Source: Trichinella spiralis
Taxonomy: Eukaryota > Nematoda > Enoplea > Trichinellida > Trichinellidae
NCBI GenBank assembly: GCA_000181795.3
Contig: CM012953.1
Span: 6,032,365 to 6,096,364, forward strand
Direction of reading: 5' to 3'
Length of the DNA: 64,000 bases
Every line of letters begins with the position of its first letter. The first letter of the stretch is position 1. Shown here in pieces: positions 59,888 to 64,000 of this stretch. A model generated the notes under the pieces. That model was given only the letters and a program-made list of their open reading frames with translations. It was not told the origin of the DNA and did no database searches. Position numbers and translations under genes: made by a program.

Positions 59888-62800
59888 CTAAATCAGTACA
59901 ACTGGAAGGTGGCTGTTAGGGATCACTTGCAAATTGCTTTCTAAGTTTTCTGATCTTTCAGGCTGATTGTCAACATTAAGTTTGCACAAATTGTTTGAAT
60001 TAAATAAAGAATTTTTATTATTAATATTACTATCTTCTAATCTTTTAAAATTTGTAATATTTTTAAATTCAGAAATGTGTCTTTCTGATTTCATACAAAT
60101 TAACCACAGAAACCTTAATAACGAAGTAATAAGTCCAGTGATCATGACGATAATAATGCCAAGCATTGCTGATACTGGGATACCAGATTTCTCACTGCGA
60201 CCACGACAACTGCTTTTATTGTTGCTATCAGACCACCACTTTTTAAGCAATGCTTCCCATTGTTGTTCATGCGTCAATTTTACCAGTCTATAATAGAATA
60301 ATATATCTTTTAGAAAAATAAATTCTGACTGAATTTTTACATGCTTTTTAATTATTTTATTTTCTTCGAAATGCTCTAGCTATGTAATTTTTACAAAAAT
60401 AGATAATCAAAAAAGTGTTTGATTGTGAACATTATCAATGAAGTTAAAATTCAAAAAAATCCGATATACTCAGCACTCATTTCTAAACCTAAAGGAGATC
60501 CCTGCTGAACACCAATAGCATATAATCGAGCATCTAAATTTGTGTATATAAGACGAAGTGGACAATGATGTATAAATTCATATTCCATTGACATACGCAT
60601 ATCTAAAAAACAAACAACTATTTATTTAGTCTCATTAAGCTGCTTTTTTACATACCTAATAATGCAAAGCGATCTTCAGGAGAGTTTAATTTAAGCACTC
60701 GTTGCAGACCCTCAGTAAAACTGCTTGGTTGGTGAGCATTCTGCATTTCATGAAGCATTTTTGAAAATTTGTATTTAATGTCATAATCCCATAGTGCCAT
60801 ATTAACTCTCTGTTCTGCGGTCAAGTTTGGACTTTGAATATCTTTTTTCCAAGTTCTTCAACAAAAGTTAAATAATCACTTTTTAAATGGTTATCTATTT
60901 TTATGAACGAAGATTAACAAAATCTTCTAGGATGTATTTTTTTATAACTTGAACCAAAAAATAGCTAATATAAATTCATTGATTAGAAATCTGCAATTAT
61001 ATTTTCATCATTTTTAAAACATAATAATTATTACAATATTACTCAAACTTCCAATAAAATTATAATTATAATTCAGAAAAGTTAATGAATAAAATTGAAT
61101 AAATAATTTGCAATTTTACTTTTCAAACAGATCTTCTATTTCAACCATTCTTTTGATGAACAAATCGGCATCTGAATTGAGAACAGTCGCATACGGTGTG
61201 TGCCGCTGGTCTACGAGATCATCCAATGATGAAATTAAATTTTCTTCACTTGATTTTGACATCAGAGCCGATATGTATGCAGTATAAGCAGAAAATATCA
61301 TAAAGCAGAATATCCACCAAGTAGTTGCGAGAATTCGGCCACTGTCATGCTCAGGTGTCCAGTTGCTTCCTACATTTCAAATACAGCATAATTTTTGCTT
61401 TAAAAGCTTCATAATTAATTCTAAATTAATAAGTGATTCTGACCAAAGTAAAAGAAATATACAATTATTATTAAATTTTTAAAGTTGACAGTGATAAAAA
61501 CACACATGAGTAAAAAATACATTTTAGACGAGATAAAAATTTAATGTTAAGCATTACTAGATAATTTTATTTAAAAAATTACTTTGTCAAAATTTCTCAT
61601 TTACCTTGTACAGTAAAACCTTCCAAACAAAACCAAAAGCCTTCGCTAAAGGGAAATCTGGTTCGCTTTTTGTCATTGTCGTATTTAATGTGATCAGTTT
61701 CACAGTCGTGAGAATGAACATTTTCAAAAAGCGTCAGTAAAGCGCTGGCAATTAAAACCGTAAAAACAAGGCAAAGCCAAACTGACCAATCCATTAATGA
61801 AACAAACGCAAACAAGCTGTGCTTGCATTCCGGCTTCTGCATTAAAATTGTAATTCCTTTGGATTTATATAAAGGATAAGTGAAATCTATAAAAAGTTCT
61901 CTTTCTGTTGAAGTTGCAAAATTTGCCAAGGCAATATTTGCGTCCTGAAAATTACTTTTACCAAATCAACATCAATGTATTGAAAATAAAGATTCATCAT
62001 TAATGCAAATCAGAAAACTTACTCCTTCGACCAGTTCATTAGTTAAGCCGTTCCAACGCCCAACATTATTCTGAACGCCATATTTATCATTTTTTAAAAT
62101 ATAAATATCATATGTAAAGTTTAATCGTTCTGCAATTATTCCCATAATTTCCACAAGAAAGCCACAAAGAAACCATTTACTTGTATTCGGTTCATAGCAC
62201 ATTTTTACAAAAGGTACTTCCTATTGGTTTAATTAATTAATTAATTAATTACTTTTTCAATACTGTATCGCCAGTAAATTTTCTTACTTCAACTGTAGCA
62301 ATTCTGTAATGTCGAGCATTTACAATTGCATCAGAAAGACCAGTTTTATAAAATATATCTATACCACTATTTAGTTTCCACTTAGCAATCTAAAATGTGA
62401 ACTAGCAGCAAAATGTAGCACTGAACAATTTGTTTAAGCTCACATAATAAATTTCTCTGCCTTTTAAATTTGAAAATATCCAATAAAATCCCATTTCCAC
62501 ATTTTGGATGAATGTAATATTATTGATGGTGCTGTATTTTCCCATAACAGGAGTCAACTCATTCTAAATTGCTAAATAATTTAATGAAGTATATAATGAA
62601 GGTTTTAGAATTAAAAACAAAGTGCGACTTTTTTAATAATTTAAAAATCAAATTTAAAAAATATATCATTCAATGAAAGCAGGTATACTGGGAAATTTAA
62701 TGCAAATCAATACTTTTTGTATTTTATGTTTTACATTATCAAATAAAGAAAATTCATGAATAAGAGTTTTAAGATTCACCTTGTTGAAGTGAAAATTTAA

Positions 62801-64000
62801 AGAAGATTTCGATAAAGGTGAGACTATCAGTTGATATATATCGAAAAAGAATGATAGCATAACCTAAATTAAAAAAGTCTTATTTTGAAAATTCAACTAG
62901 AGCCATTGCTTGCTTCGTTTCCAAGTTGAATGAAATCATCGTCAAACTTTTTCTCATTTGCCCAATAAATAAACTTGTCCAAGTAATCAAAAGTTCCAAT
63001 GTTGCGGGGACGTATCCAGAGAACATTCAAATTGTCATCTTCCCACGTGTAAGGTTTCATATCCTAATTCCATAAGAAATTAGTCATAAATATTTTTATT
63101 TTTCTAAAATCTTAAACTGAAAATTAAGTTTCGCTACAAAAAATTCATTTCAACTTCAAAAAATATTTTTTTAGATTATTTTTTATTTTTTAAAATTATT
63201 TTTTGCAGTTTAATCAGATCAGTTTTGGCTATTGAAAAGGTAGGCTAACTGACTTGCCTGCTGCAGTTGATATTAAATCAACTCATAATAAATTGAACAG
63301 ATAAAGCAATGCAAACACTGCATGCACGGTAATTGATTGAGATAAAATCAAATGAACAAAGCTTGTCTTGTAGAAAAAAAAGCAAGAAAGATTAGTTTAA
63401 TCAGCTAGCATTACTATGCGCTTCATATTCTCCGTTAATGAAGCGTGCAAATGATTCATATTTTTGTGCAGTTGTATAGTATGTTTTATAAATAATATAA
63501 GCAATCTTACTTTTGTAACTACAATCCACTGTGTATTGTTATCTGTAGTGCAGAATGAAAAGTTTTTTAAAATCTCTCTTGCCATATTTGCCATCGTCAT
63601 CAAAACAACAGTATGCGGAGTTTTTGCTTTTGTGCATTTTTCCAATATACGCCGAACTTCCAAAAAATCATTCATATTTAAGAAATTTACATTTACATGC
63701 TTTTCTTGAAACAGAACTTTGAGATCATCTATATAAACTACAAAAATTTACAGTAGAAATCATGGTGTTTTTAATATAAAAATGGAAATACCATGATTAT
63801 TATCATAAATGAGTGTAAAGTTAATTAGATGCTTGTAATATACAAGGGGTCGAAACACATTCAACATTGCGATCCATGGTGGAATAACTTGAATAAAGTT
63901 GTTCGATATTTTCGATAGTTCTAAATAAAAACAAAATAAATAAGTAATGCATACATAGCTATAATTAAATAATTGAAATTTTGAACAAACAGTACTGAAA
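59888..64000 (-). CDS. IR25a-like ionotropic receptor, copy 2 (5' end beyond window)
   Basis: Spliced minus-strand gene in tandem with copy 1. The N-terminal exons run off the window. ATD exon 63920-63793 (VIPPWIAMLNVFRPLVYY, then LIYDNNH) aligns with copy 1 [10 protein letters not shown] and LYDEDH. A further ATD exon lies at about 63730-63510. S1 has NVGRWNGLTNELVEGV and FATSTERELFIDFTYPLYK, keeping the ligand-carboxylate Arg of iGluRs. The pore exon (about 61945-61600) reads FWFCLEGFTVQG. M3 (exon 61370-61116) reads AYTAYISALM in place of [11 protein letters not shown]2 ends LYAIGVQQGSPL, close to the IR25a form. M4 and a longer tail follow, with the stop at 59888. Exon order mirrors copy 1, so the pair arose by tandem duplication. 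The divergence is considerable, so a different role is likely. No stops were seen inside the exons, so it looks like a working gene. Confidence 0.87.

Overview
The window is strongly AT-rich animal DNA with compact genes and many short GT-AG introns. Several genes have a 3' splice-like AG 13-34 bases upstream of the start codon, as expected for spliced-leader trans-splicing. Together with the gene set this suggests a small-genome ecdysozoan. A nematode, perhaps an enoplean of the trichinellid or whipworm kind, is the best guess; this is inference, not proof.

Layout. 1-5 kb: two tRNA-Gln genes (anticodons CTG and TTG), then a broken BEL/Pao retroelement. 7-8.2 kb: a five-exon secreted protein of no recognised family. 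9-15 kb (minus): RNA polymerase III subunit RPC3 and the PIKK-assembly protein TTI1. 16.4-18.5 kb: a transposon graveyard (MULE, piggyBac and Gypsy remnants, all minus). 19.4-24.5 kb: DNAJC9 and SMARCAL1, convergent. 25.7-29.8 kb: RNF10. 30.8-33.4 kb (minus): an SLC30/ZnT zinc transporter with an intronless LC8-type dynein light chain nested antisense in an intron. 35-36.8 kb: ATAD3 as one uninterrupted, GC-rich ORF. 37.8-38.9 kb: a protein with three dsRNA-binding domains. 41.9-45.1 kb: a FAM20C-type secretory kinase. 46.2-51.6 kb (minus): a NUP153-like nucleoporin with about six Ran-binding-type zinc fingers, FG repeats and a probable PP1 docking motif. 52-64 kb (minus): two tandem IR25a-like ionotropic receptors, the second cut by the window end.

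Most genes are unrelated housekeeping genes (transcription, PIKK maturation, histone chaperoning, fork restart, ribosome ubiquitination, mitochondrial nucleoid, nuclear pore), not an operon-like system. The most interesting items are the two IR25a-like paralogs, which have lost different key motifs; the Ki-67/Repo-Man-like PP1 docking motif inside the NUP153 homolog; the nested LC8 gene; the intronless GC-rich ATAD3; the orphan secreted Tyr-rich protein; and the triple-dsRBD protein.
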